Below are positions 14,054 through 20,083 of a stretch of DNA of 20,083 nucleotides, piece after piece (positions within the stretch are counted from its first letter, which is position 1; every line of letters begins with the position of its first letter). The stretch comes from a virus. The notes under the pieces were generated by a model. It searched no databases. It saw only the letters and a list, made by a program, of their open reading frames with translations, and was not told where the DNA came from. The stretch lies in the IMG/VR virus record IMGVR_UViG_3300037076_000005, positions 1-20,083 of that record; one strand, 5' to 3'. The position numbers and the translations under genes are program-made.

Positions 14054-16015
14054 TTATCTCGCCAACGCGCCTTCGGGAATCTGACCGGGCATTTGCAATG
14101 GCAATTGCGGCTGCATAGGTGGAACACCACCAGTAGGATTCATATCAGGTGGGACCGGACCAAAACCTTGGGGTGGCATAGGCGGTGAGATCTGCTGTCC
14201 CTGCGGCTGTGGATTTGACTGTTGTCCAGTCTCACGTCCTAAAGTCTGTGCGTCGATATGTGCGTCATGCAGTTGCTTGGCAGCCGAGGCAAAATCTTTG
14301 AACGTCTTGGCCTTGGTATTCTGCACTTTCGCTGCTTCTCCAGCCAGGCCGATCTGCTTAGCCTGTACCTGCATAGGATCTGGCGGCTGTTCGGAAGCCT
14401 GCTTGAACTTATTCTTAGCAGCCTGTGGCAACGGGGAAGTCTCGATCAATATGCCAAGTGCTGCTGACGCTTCTGCAGGGCTTAGCATTTGAGCAATAGA
14501 CGGAATGATCTGCTGGAGCGTATCGAATACGTCCTGCATCATCGTTACAGTGTCCGGCCCTTCATCAATGATAATATCTACATCTAATGAACCGATTGCA
14601 TTGACTAATGCCGGTTGTCCGTACTGGTCTGTAGATAGCCCGTTGATCTGAATGAACTGAGCCAATCCGTCATCGTCGGTAACTCTAATCCAACGCTCGG
14701 AGGTCCAATATCTTTGAACGATATTCCAGATCGAGCGATAGACCCGTATTTTCCAAGCCTTATGCGCCAAGATATACGGGCCTAGTTCAGCAATGCCCGC
14801 CTGTTGCAATAGTGAAATTGCCTTACCGGATGAACTCTCTAAACCATTCCCAACCAATGCAGGATTAGGACCGAAATTATCAATGTCGTTATTAGCCTCT
14901 TTCATCATCTCCAACTGTCCGGCAAAATCGGACTTCATATCTACAAGTTCAAAATTCTTGCCGGGATTCTTTTCAATATACCCATCAGGTCTAGCTACTT
15001 GAAGCCTCGCCGCCTCAACATCATCAACCGCCCCCTTGTCGGCAATTACCTGCTTTGAATTGAGAATGTGGAGCGACTTTGAATTGCGGTGATTAACTTC
15101 GTCCTGCGCTCCCTTGAAATTCCTGACAAAACCGTACCTGTCCCCGTCATGATCGACAGATGCAGCGAACATCAGGAACTTGCAGAAGCTCTTGCCTCGC
15201 TCATCAACGTAAGGCGATATGCCTTCCATCAAGATCGCGTTGCCGATATAAAGCGCCCAGCACCATTTTCCCTTGTGAATATACCAATGGTCGATCAACC
15301 TGACTTTCTTGGATGATGTATTAACCCAAGTGATTTCACGGTCACTGTTCGGCGTCAGATCAGTCCCGGATTCAATCAGTCCGTCGATCTGTTCTGCCTT
15401 ATCGGGGACCAATTCTTTTGCCTGATCGACATCAACCCACTTGGACACGCCCATAAACCGCGCATCGGTAAATCCATCATCATAGGAACGGGGATCATAG
15501 AAAAACGTATCCGGGTAAACGATATGCAGATCAATGTCAGGATCGCCATGATCGCCAGTGGCTAGATCAAGTTCAATCCCACCTATGCCATCAATCGAAG
15601 CCATTCGAGCACAGCGCGGAGATTTTGATTTCCAATCAACATGATCGAGCGCATAGCGCATGACCGCTGTAGCCACGTCCGCACCTTGTTCCTGTTTAGG
15701 TGTGCGGGGATATGCTTTTGGGTCCTGTCTGAGACGTTCGACCAATCCAATAACGGCGTTGATCTTGCGGGCAATCTTGTTCTTGGTGATGACGGGTTGC
15801 TTGCGTTTCTTTAGTACCCTTATTTCCTTATCGGTCCATTGAGAGCCGTGATAATAGCGCCTGGATTCCTTCTGTTCCGCAATCTCATTCATCTTTACGC
15901 CAAGATAATCGTAGTATTGGCGTCGTAGTATTCCGATCTCGTAGTATTCAGGCTTATCATCTGATGGTGCTGGCGAGTCATTAGACCCTGCCTGCATGTC
16001 GTTGTAAGAGGCCAT
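14054..16015 (-). CDS. Portal protein (P22-type)
   Basis: The 653-residue protein is in the size range of P22 portal (725). Typical P22-portal segments include YEIGILRRQYYDYLGV (about 25-40), YYHGSQWTDKEIRVLKKRKQ with PVITKNKIARKINAVIGLV, a KAYPRTPKQEQGADVA region, and the wing segment IVYPDTFFYDPRSYDDG with DARFMGVSKW. The stem/crown region includes FVRNFKGAQDEVNHRNSKSL and NGLESSSGKAISLLQQAG. The last 55 residues are Pro/Gln/Met/Gly-rich and probably disordered. It forms the dodecameric ring at the packaging vertex, docking the terminase and then the gp4-like connector. Start and terminase stop overlap as TGATG, with AAGGA 7 nt upstream. High confidence. Confidence 0.9.
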   Translation of the reverse strand: MASYNDMQAGSNDSPAPSDDKPEYYEIGILRRQYYDYLGVKMNEIAEQKESRRYYHGSQWTDKEIRVLKKRKQPVITKNKIARKINAVIGLVERLRQDPKAYPRTPKQEQGADVATAVMRYALDHVDWKSKSPRCARMASIDGIGGIELDLATGDHGDPDIDLHIVYPDTFFYDPRSYDDGFTDARFMGVSKWVDVDQAKELVPDKAEQIDGLIESGTDLTPNSDREITWVNTSSKKVRLIDHWYIHKGKWCWALYIGNAILMEGISPYVDERGKSFCKFLMFAASVDHDGDRYGFVRNFKGAQDEVNHRNSKSLHILNSKQVIADKGAVDDVEAARLQVARPDGYIEKNPGKNFELVDMKSDFAGQLEMMKEANNDIDNFGPNPALVGNGLESSSGKAISLLQQAGIAELGPYILAHKAWKIRVYRSIWNIVQRYWTSERWIRVTDDDGLAQFIQINGLSTDQYGQPALVNAIGSLDVDIIIDEGPDTVTMMQDVFDTLQQIIPSIAQMLSPAEASAALGILIETSPLPQAAKNKFKQASEQPPDPMQVQAKQIGLAGEAAKVQNTKAKTFKDFASAAKQLHDAHIDAQTLGRETGQQSNPQPQGQQISPPMPPQGFGPVPPDMNPTGGVPPMQPQLPLQMPGQIPEGALAR

Positions 16016-17484
16016 CAGTATTCCTTAAAACTATCGCTCTCACGATCCATCGACTTATAGCCGCTGATGTTAGTCGGCTTCTCAGGCTTGCTCGGATTGC
16101 GACCGCTAACCATGCGATCAAGCAACTGCCCAACTAAACCTAACGCATCAACCTGATCGTCATGTCGGCCAGCCGGGAAGCTAAGAAGCTCAGCCCTGAA
16201 ATCCGCAAACCAAGAAGCCTGCGTAGGAACATAAAGACCGTCGATTGACATCCGGCCTCGGATCGACTGAGCGCGCACAGCCTTATCCCCGCGCGTAGGG
16301 AATTGTTCTCGATTGACGTAAGCGGCTTTGCGTGACGCTTCCTGTTCAATGAAAGGACCTAAGCCTGCACTTATTTGCCCAGTTTCCTCGGCCCAGTCTT
16401 GCGGCTTCCATTGCTTGACCAACCTGCACCATTCCGAAATCCATTTATCGGATGATGTTTGCCCGCGCCATAGATCGAGCAGATAGCATCGGCCTTCAGG
16501 ATCAAGTCCGATAACAACATGAACGGTATAGTCGCCTCCGTCCGAAGTGACGGCGTAATCTGAAGCTCCATAGACGGATAAGGTATTTTGATCGGGGGCT
16601 GTGACATAGGGCCTTAGCCATTCTGCTTTGAAGTAATCACCTGATTCTGGTGCGGGTCGCTGTTGATATAGGGCAGACCAGTTACGAGCCGTTTGCGTAG
16701 CTTTTTCGTGCCGTAAGAAATTTCCGTATCCGTATTCGTCGTCCCACAAATACTCGCCCCGCTCTCGACCTAGAGCGTCGTTGTCCTCGGCCTCGGCCGG
16801 TAGTGATAGAATGTTCCATGTGTCACCACCTTTAGCCATCTCACCTAAGAGACGACCAGCCAAATCATCCTCATGCCATCGGGTTTGAATAACGATCTGC
16901 CGACCACCAGGCTTCATGCGAGTTGACAGATCGGACTTGTACCAATCCCAAATACGCTCACGCACTAAATCGGAATCAGCGTCCTCACGAGAACGTATAG
17001 GATCATCAATGATAGCAAGATCGGCCCGGAAGCCCGCAATGCCAACCCCAACGCCCGCAGCGTAATACTCACCACCCTGCTTGAGCGCCCAACGGCCTGC
17101 CGCTTGACTATCGCCGGATAGGCTAAGCCCAAGCGTGTTGCCATGCTCAATGACCAGATTGCGGACCTTCCGGCCCCATTTCTCGGCTAGTTCGCTAGTG
17201 TGCGATGCAGCAATAACAGCACATTCAGGTCTGGACGCCAGAAACCACGGTGCAAACAGGATCGAGCCATATGTTGATTTGGCCGAGCCAGGTGGCATGA
17301 ATACAGCCAGCCTTGGAACATCACCACGAGCTACAGCCTCTAGCTTGGCTATCAACAGTTGATGATGCTTGGCAGGTTCAAATCCGCAATGACGACACCA
17401 ATCAGTGAAATTTCGTCTGATCGTCCTGCGTTTCAGCAGTTCTATCGCTGCGTCCTGACGCGATATTTGCAAGCTCATCGTCAC
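16015..17484 (-). CDS. terL: Terminase large subunit (packaging ATPase and nuclease)
   Basis: The 489-residue protein has both terminase domains. The ATPase part shows a P-loop of the PPGSAKST form at 64-71, a Walker B LAIIDDP at 156-162 and a motif III-like QTRWHEDDLAGRL at 200-212. The RNase H-like nuclease part shows GASDYAVTSDGGDYT (306-320; D309 a likely metal ligand) and RHDDQVDALG (440-449; D442/D443/D446). It cuts the concatemer and drives DNA into the prohead through the portal. The chosen start is GTG 17484; ATG 17478, two codons in, is an equal candidate. The 5' end overlaps the small terminase candidate by about 80 nt, and the portal gene follows with an overlapping start. Confidence 0.93.
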   Translation of the reverse strand: MTMSLQISRQDAAIELLKRRTIRRNFTDWCRHCGFEPAKHHQLLIAKLEAVARGDVPRLAVFMPPGSAKSTYGSILFAPWFLASRPECAVIAASHTSELAEKWGRKVRNLVIEHGNTLGLSLSGDSQAAGRWALKQGGEYYAAGVGVGIAGFRADLAIIDDPIRSREDADSDLVRERIWDWYKSDLSTRMKPGGRQIVIQTRWHEDDLAGRLLGEMAKGGDTWNILSLPAEAEDNDALGRERGEYLWDDEYGYGNFLRHEKATQTARNWSALYQQRPAPESGDYFKAEWLRPYVTAPDQNTLSVYGASDYAVTSDGGDYTVHVVIGLDPEGRCYLLDLWRGQTSSDKWISEWCRLVKQWKPQDWAEETGQISAGLGPFIEQEASRKAAYVNREQFPTRGDKAVRAQSIRGRMSIDGLYVPTQASWFADFRAELLSFPAGRHDDQVDALGLVGQLLDRMVSGRNPSKPEKPTNISGYKSMDRESDSFKEY

Positions 17485-17752
17485 CCAATTCCGCCGCGTT
17501 CACCAACGTAATTGTGGCTTCAACCTCTTTCGGCAATAGCGAAGCGGCAACCTTCACAAACTCGGCTGGCTTACTCCAAGCCGCAGCTAACAGTGCAGGC
17601 CGTCCAAACGCTTGCCATGCCTCATAGAAATCCCGAAGGAACACATCATTGATCTTATGGCGTGAACCTTTTGGTCGGCCCTTCGGGTTTCCAGATTGAC
17701 CAGGTTTGAATGGCGTTAGCTGTTTTGGTACTGTTTTATTAGTTGAAGACAT
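17402..17752 (-). CDS. DUF5681-type protein, probable terminase small subunit
   Basis: The 116-residue protein opens with FKPGQSGNPKGRPKGSRHK at residues 14-32, the signature of DUF5681, which often lies next to large terminase genes. The stretch is basic with a GRPKG core, suited to DNA contact. A helical part follows (INDVFLRDFYEAWQAFGRPA, then WSKPAEFVKVAASLLPKEVE), and the tail is acidic and polar. A small terminase would recognise the packaging site and hand DNA to TerL. The last 83 nt overlap the terL 5' end in another frame. There is no strong ribosome site (AGGAT at 7 nt). The role rests on the domain and its place; no other gene here fits the small subunit better. Confidence 0.65.
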   Translation of the reverse strand: MSSTNKTVPKQLTPFKPGQSGNPKGRPKGSRHKINDVFLRDFYEAWQAFGRPALLAAAWSKPAEFVKVAASLLPKEVEATITLVNAAELGDDELANIASGRSDRTAETQDDQTKFH

Positions 17753-17781
17753 AACTTATCCTAGTCGCTTACTACCTGCTG

Positions 17782-18216
17782 TCATACCGGTGAGTATCCA
17801 GACCTGCCACGTTTCGCATCGGCTCTGACTTTTGCTCTCGCCGCCTCTGCATCAACTTCAACCTTGTTCTGTGCCGCTATGCGAGCGTCATAGGCTTTTG
17901 GGTCATGCAGAGCATCTACATGATCGAGGAGTTGTGCAGAAATTGTTTCAGCGGCAGACGGGCTTGCCCCATGAAGGCTTCGGACTAGTTCCGCAATTCC
18001 ATGCAAATGATTGACTTTCGGAACTTGTGGATTGTTTGGAGACTTATCTCCTAATCGCCCAGGTCCACCGGACACGGCTAGATTGTCTGGCGTGTTAGGT
18101 GCAAATTGCGGATTATTCGGATTATTCGGATTGGCAACAGATGGGTTGTTCGGTGGGGTATTTTCGAATGAAGATGGGCGAGGGGACACACTCGGGCTTG
18201 TCGGTTGGTCGGTCAT
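17782..18216 (-). CDS. PNNP-rich protein of unknown function
   Basis: I do not recognise this 144-residue protein. Residues 1-75 are disordered-looking and rich in Pro, Asn and Ser with repeats of NNP (TPPNNPSVANPNNPNNPQFA), partly from a 9-nt tandem repeat ATTATTCGG near 18112. Residues 75-144 are helical, with LHGIAELVRSLHGASPSAAE and a basic C-terminal helix EAARAKVRADAKRGRSGYSP. It has one of the best ribosome sites in the window, AGGAGG 6 nt before ATG, so it is probably well translated. It is first in the packaging block, 30 nt before the small terminase candidate, and follows the structured spacer. A packaging accessory is possible but unproven. Confidence 0.55.
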   Translation of the reverse strand: MTDQPTSPSVSPRPSSFENTPPNNPSVANPNNPNNPQFAPNTPDNLAVSGGPGRLGDKSPNNPQVPKVNHLHGIAELVRSLHGASPSAAETISAQLLDHVDALHDPKAYDARIAAQNKVEVDAEAARAKVRADAKRGRSGYSPV

Positions 18217-18250
18217 GGTAGCCTCCTGGTTTATTTACCTGTGAATTTGA

Positions 18251-18321
18251 GCGCGCTGGTCAGCTCTGGGGTGACGGGAGTCTATAGCGACCTAGCGCGC
18301 ATTCCGTGGGGGGCACGGAAT
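18251..18321. promoter_or_regulatory. Two adjacent inverted repeats upstream of the packaging genes
   Basis: GCGCGCT (18251-18257) pairs with AGCGCGC (18294-18300), and the stem extends to GGTC/GACC with one bulged base. Directly next to it, ATTCCGTG (18301-18308) pairs with CACGGAAT (18314-18321) around a loop of five G. No T-run follows on either strand, so these are not simple terminators. Transcribed leftwards they would form the leader of the packaging genes. A packaging (cos/pac) site, an operator or an RNA switch would all fit the position. Confidence 0.5.
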
Positions 18322-18354
18322 TGAAAACCTGTCGCGATTTGTGAGCGTGCCTAA

Positions 18355-18918
18355 TCATAGGGTGGTTAGGTCACAAGTCAAATTTTGTGTCTGTCCTTGT
18401 GCATAACCCCAACGAATAGCTAATCGTTCAAGTCCCCACCTAAAATGCTTTCCAATGGTTAGAACGGCCCGCGTGGTGTAGAAATCCCGTCTTACCGCAG
18501 CTTCCGATATTGTCATGCGCCTTCCTAAAATGTCCCGCATTAAACCAGAGGCAAGCGGGCCAAGTTCCTTATCCGCCCCGGCTAATGCCTTAAATGCTTT
18601 CATTTGCGCGTCAGATAGCATTTCTGTAACTCTGCCACCATCAACAGCCTCCTTCGTTGGGTCTATGGCTCGTATTGATCCTATTTCCGATTGTTCATGG
18701 TAGCGTTGCCATTGGCGTCCGGCTTCGTATTGAGCTTGGTCTATTTGATTTCGTGAGAGCATTCCAGCAAGCGGATCGTCGCGGACGGAGCGCAGAACTT
18801 CTATTTTCTCCCCGATATTTGAAAAAGGGTCCGCAACAATAGCTATCGAAACTACCGACCCTGTTGGTAAGTCGATTGCGCGCCGGTCATGGACTTTCTC
18901 AGTTTGTCGCTTGGCCAT
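18355..18918 (-). CDS. DUF6456-like phage regulatory protein (tentative)
   Basis: The protein has 187 residues. The middle (DPLAGMLSRNQIDQAQYEAG, then RQWQRYHEQSEIG) and the end (AVLTIGKHFRWGLERLAIRW) resemble the pattern of DUF6456 proteins, which are common in alphaproteobacteria and their phages. The C-terminal half (LSDAQMKAFKALAGADKELG, then MRDILGRRMTISEAA) looks like a helical, possibly DNA-binding, fold. The start overlaps the upstream stop as TAATG, so it is translated with the two replication genes. In this place it may be a late-gene or copy-control regulator. The family assignment is from pattern only and could be wrong. Confidence 0.5.
   Translation of the reverse strand: MAKRQTEKVHDRRAIDLPTGSVVSIAIVADPFSNIGEKIEVLRSVRDDPLAGMLSRNQIDQAQYEAGRQWQRYHEQSEIGSIRAIDPTKEAVDGGRVTEMLSDAQMKAFKALAGADKELGPLASGLMRDILGRRMTISEAAVRRDFYTTRAVLTIGKHFRWGLERLAIRWGYAQGQTQNLTCDLTTL
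18398..18406 (-). promoter_or_regulatory. DnaA-box match
   Basis: The minus strand reads TTATGCACA, a full match to the TTATNCACA DnaA-box consensus, inside the 3' part of the DUF6456-like gene. The 11-nt string TGTGCATAACC is shared with a second match at 20020. About 0.6 such matches are expected by chance in 20 kb. Confidence 0.35.
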
Positions 18919-19556
18919 TAGCGTAGTTGCTCCCCAGTGATTTTAAACCATTTTCCACCGTCCTTATTTGGGTGAGGTTCAAGCCCCTTGGCACTTTTGA
19001 AATCCTCAGCGTAAGCGTTCCATTCGTCCTCTTTTTGCTTTTCAATGTAGATTAGGTTTTTGCCCATCGCGACTTGCCCGTGCCTTGGAGGCGTCCACCT
19101 CTTCCCATTATCTTTCCCCGATAGAGATTTTTCCTTATCTATCTTTGATGGTTCAGTAGTAATGGTTCTAAGTGATGGTTCTGTACCGCACAGCTGCGGT
19201 TCCTTAACTCGATTTTGCGGTTCCTTAAGTTCGATTTGCGGTGTCTTGATTTTATTCCCATGATTTTCAATGTTTGATACCGCATCTTGCGGCTTCTTAA
19301 TCTGAGGCATCAATAGGCAGTAGATATGGCTGCTGCGGCGGCGTGATTTGTGGGTCAAGAAGCCTTCGGTTTCTAGCTCCTTGAGGCGACGTTGCACGGA
19401 ATCAACGGATTGTTCGGTCTGTCGAGCAATAAGCTGCTGAGAAGGCCAGCAAACGCCACGTTCATCGGCATAATTTGCAATTGTGATAAGAACTAATTTT
19501 GCGCTGGGGCTGCCAGTTCTGACCGATAACGCCCATGAAATAGCTTGGACGCTCAT
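18918..19556 (-). CDS. Winged-helix replication initiator-like protein
   Basis: The 212-residue protein starts with a helix-turn-helix/winged-helix domain at 1-85 of the HTH_36 type seen in phage replication initiators: SAKLVLITIANYADERGVCW, PSQQLIARQTEQSVDSVQRR, LKELETEGFLTHKSRRRSSH. A polar linker at 86-140 with repeated K-x-PQ (KTPQIEL, KEPQNRV, KEPQLCG) follows, then a C-terminal part ending in GGKWFKITGEQLR. By analogy with lambda O, the N-terminal domain may bind the repeats and the C-terminus may recruit a host helicase, but no helicase-loader motif is visible. The linker DNA carries 21-nt iteron-like repeats. It is coupled to the DnaA-IV gene by ATGA and to the next gene by TAATG. Confidence 0.65.
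   Translation of the reverse strand: MSVQAISWALSVRTGSPSAKLVLITIANYADERGVCWPSQQLIARQTEQSVDSVQRRLKELETEGFLTHKSRRRSSHIYCLLMPQIKKPQDAVSNIENHGNKIKTPQIELKEPQNRVKEPQLCGTEPSLRTITTEPSKIDKEKSLSGKDNGKRWTPPRHGQVAMGKNLIYIEKQKEDEWNAYAEDFKSAKGLEPHPNKDGGKWFKITGEQLR
19147..19308. repeat. Iteron-like repeat array inside the initiator gene (candidate origin)
   Basis: TGCGGTTCCTTAA occurs exactly at 19195-19207 and 19216-19228. Diverged copies begin at 19237 (TGCGGTGTCTTGA) and 19288 (TGCGGCTTCTTAA). The spacing of the first three is 21 nt. ATGGTTC occurs three more times at 19148, 19162 and 19175, and one of these is in a different reading frame. ACCGCA/TGCGGT (19185-19200) forms a hairpin with a 4-nt loop. 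An AT-rich stretch follows at 19243-19277. The layout resembles lambda ori within gene O. Confidence 0.55.
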
Positions 19557-20077
19557 TGCTCAGTCACCAGCTCATGCGCCCGGTTGACCCATACCGATAA
19601 ATAATCCGTGGGGTTTAATTCACGGCCCAGCCGGTCAAACAGCCATTGATATTTGCGTATGGAATGAAGGATCGTCGTATGGTCGCGCCCACCTGTGCGC
19701 CGTCCAATATCGGGTAGGCTTCGTGAAGTAAGTAGCTTGCAAAGGACACATGAAATTTGTCTCGGCTCCACAATTTCCGCCGTGCGCCGCGCCGAAAGAA
19801 GATCAATCACCCTAACCTCCCATTTTTTAGCAACCGCGCGCTGAATATCTATTACCCTGACTTCGTAGGATGGGCGGTCTGGTTCCAATTCAATAACTGG
19901 CGCAGGTTCAGCAGATGGCATAAACTCAGCCCGTCTGATTATTTCCAAAATAAAAGGATGAAGACCGGAAATTGGCTTTGGTTGAAAGCTGTGAGTAACT
20001 TTGCGGGATATTTCGCGCCTGTGCATAACCGCCTTAGAGGCTTCTCGTACGTCCTGTGCGGAGTGGCAGTGGTCCAC
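19553..20077 (-). CDS. Stand-alone DnaA domain IV (Bac_DnaA_C) protein
   Basis: The C-terminal half (about 72-143) is DnaA domain IV: IDIQRAVAKKWEVRVIDLLS, then RQISCVLCKLLTSRSLPDIG and the signature GGRDHTTILHSIRK at 129-142, the part of DnaA that reads the DnaA box. There is no AAA+ domain, so this is not DnaA. Proteins of this kind occur in alphaproteobacterial genomes and phages, where they may act at the origin or as regulators. The start is uncertain: GTG 20077 is shown, the frame stays open to 20083, and ATG 20026 (AAGG 5 nt upstream) is a good alternative. A TTATGCACA box spans that ATG. The gene overlaps the initiator start by ATGA. Confidence 0.75.
   Translation of the reverse strand: MDHCHSAQDVREASKAVMHRREISRKVTHSFQPKPISGLHPFILEIIRRAEFMPSAEPAPVIELEPDRPSYEVRVIDIQRAVAKKWEVRVIDLLSARRTAEIVEPRQISCVLCKLLTSRSLPDIGRRTGGRDHTTILHSIRKYQWLFDRLGRELNPTDYLSVWVNRAHELVTEQ
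20020..20028 (-). promoter_or_regulatory. DnaA-box match at the alternative start of the DnaA-IV gene
   Basis: The minus strand reads TTATGCACA, matching TTATNCACA, and contains the ATG of the alternative start at 20026-20024. If real, the encoded domain IV could bind its own gene; this is inference. Confidence 0.35.
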
Positions 20078-20083
20078 CTGGTG

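Noticed and set aside
16015-17484. Defective terminase because the P-loop lacks GKT/GKS
   Set aside because: PPGSAKST keeps the Lys-Ser/Thr pair and is a form found in this terminase type; Walker B and the nuclease acids are intact.
18251-18321. Terminator at the paired inverted repeats
   Set aside because: Neither strand has a T-run after the stems.
1-20083. CRISPR array, tRNA, insertion sequence, integrase or repressor
   Set aside because: No repeat-spacer pattern, cloverleaf, transposase or lysogeny gene was visible; whether the phage is temperate cannot be told from this window.

Overview
The window is a block of bacteriophage (or prophage) genome. Twenty-one protein genes lie on the minus strand, so transcription runs from high to low coordinates, and one 35-codon ORF lies on the plus strand. 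No integrase, repressor, lysis gene, tRNA or host gene is visible. The core order (small terminase candidate, large terminase, portal, scaffold, coat, gp4-like connector, gp10-like plug, fibre, ejection proteins) is that of a P22-type short-tailed phage. The host is most likely an alphaproteobacterium, perhaps in the Rhizobiales. This is inferred from the stand-alone DnaA domain IV protein, a DUF6456-like protein, and a metalloprotease and a clan GH-A-like protein of types I associate with that class. None of this could be checked by a search.

Layout from right to left. (1) Replication and control, 20083-18355: a DnaA domain IV protein, a winged-helix initiator-like protein and a DUF6456-like protein, all translationally coupled. 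The initiator gene carries 21-nt direct repeats next to an AT-rich stretch, much like the lambda O gene and its internal origin. (2) A 138-nt gap at 18217-18354 holds two adjacent inverted repeats. (3) Packaging, 18216-14054: a PNNP-rich protein of unknown role, a DUF5681 small-terminase candidate, the large terminase and the portal. (4) An insert between portal and scaffold, 14047-7868, holds six appendage or virion-associated proteins. They include a 5 x 27-residue Cys repeat protein, three fibre or lectin-like proteins, an 887-residue glycoside-hydrolase-like tailspike and a zinc-metalloprotease-like protein. (5) A 354-nt spacer at 7514-7867 has a tandem repeat and the plus-strand mini-ORF, which could encode a one-helix membrane peptide. 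(6) Head and connector, 7513-2270: scaffold, coat (with a hairpin terminator on each side), a small decoration-like protein, a glycosyltransferase, a small AT-hook-like protein, the gp4-like connector and the gp10-like plug. (7) Fibre and DNA-ejection proteins, 2270-1; the last gene runs off the left edge.

The genes are tightly packed, with many TAATG, ATGA and TGATG junctions, so most appear to be translated from long polycistronic messages. The unusual parts are the enzyme-bearing appendage insert, a short N-terminal peptide shared by the tailspike and the protease, the repeat protein, the iteron-like array inside the initiator gene and the structured element upstream of the packaging genes.
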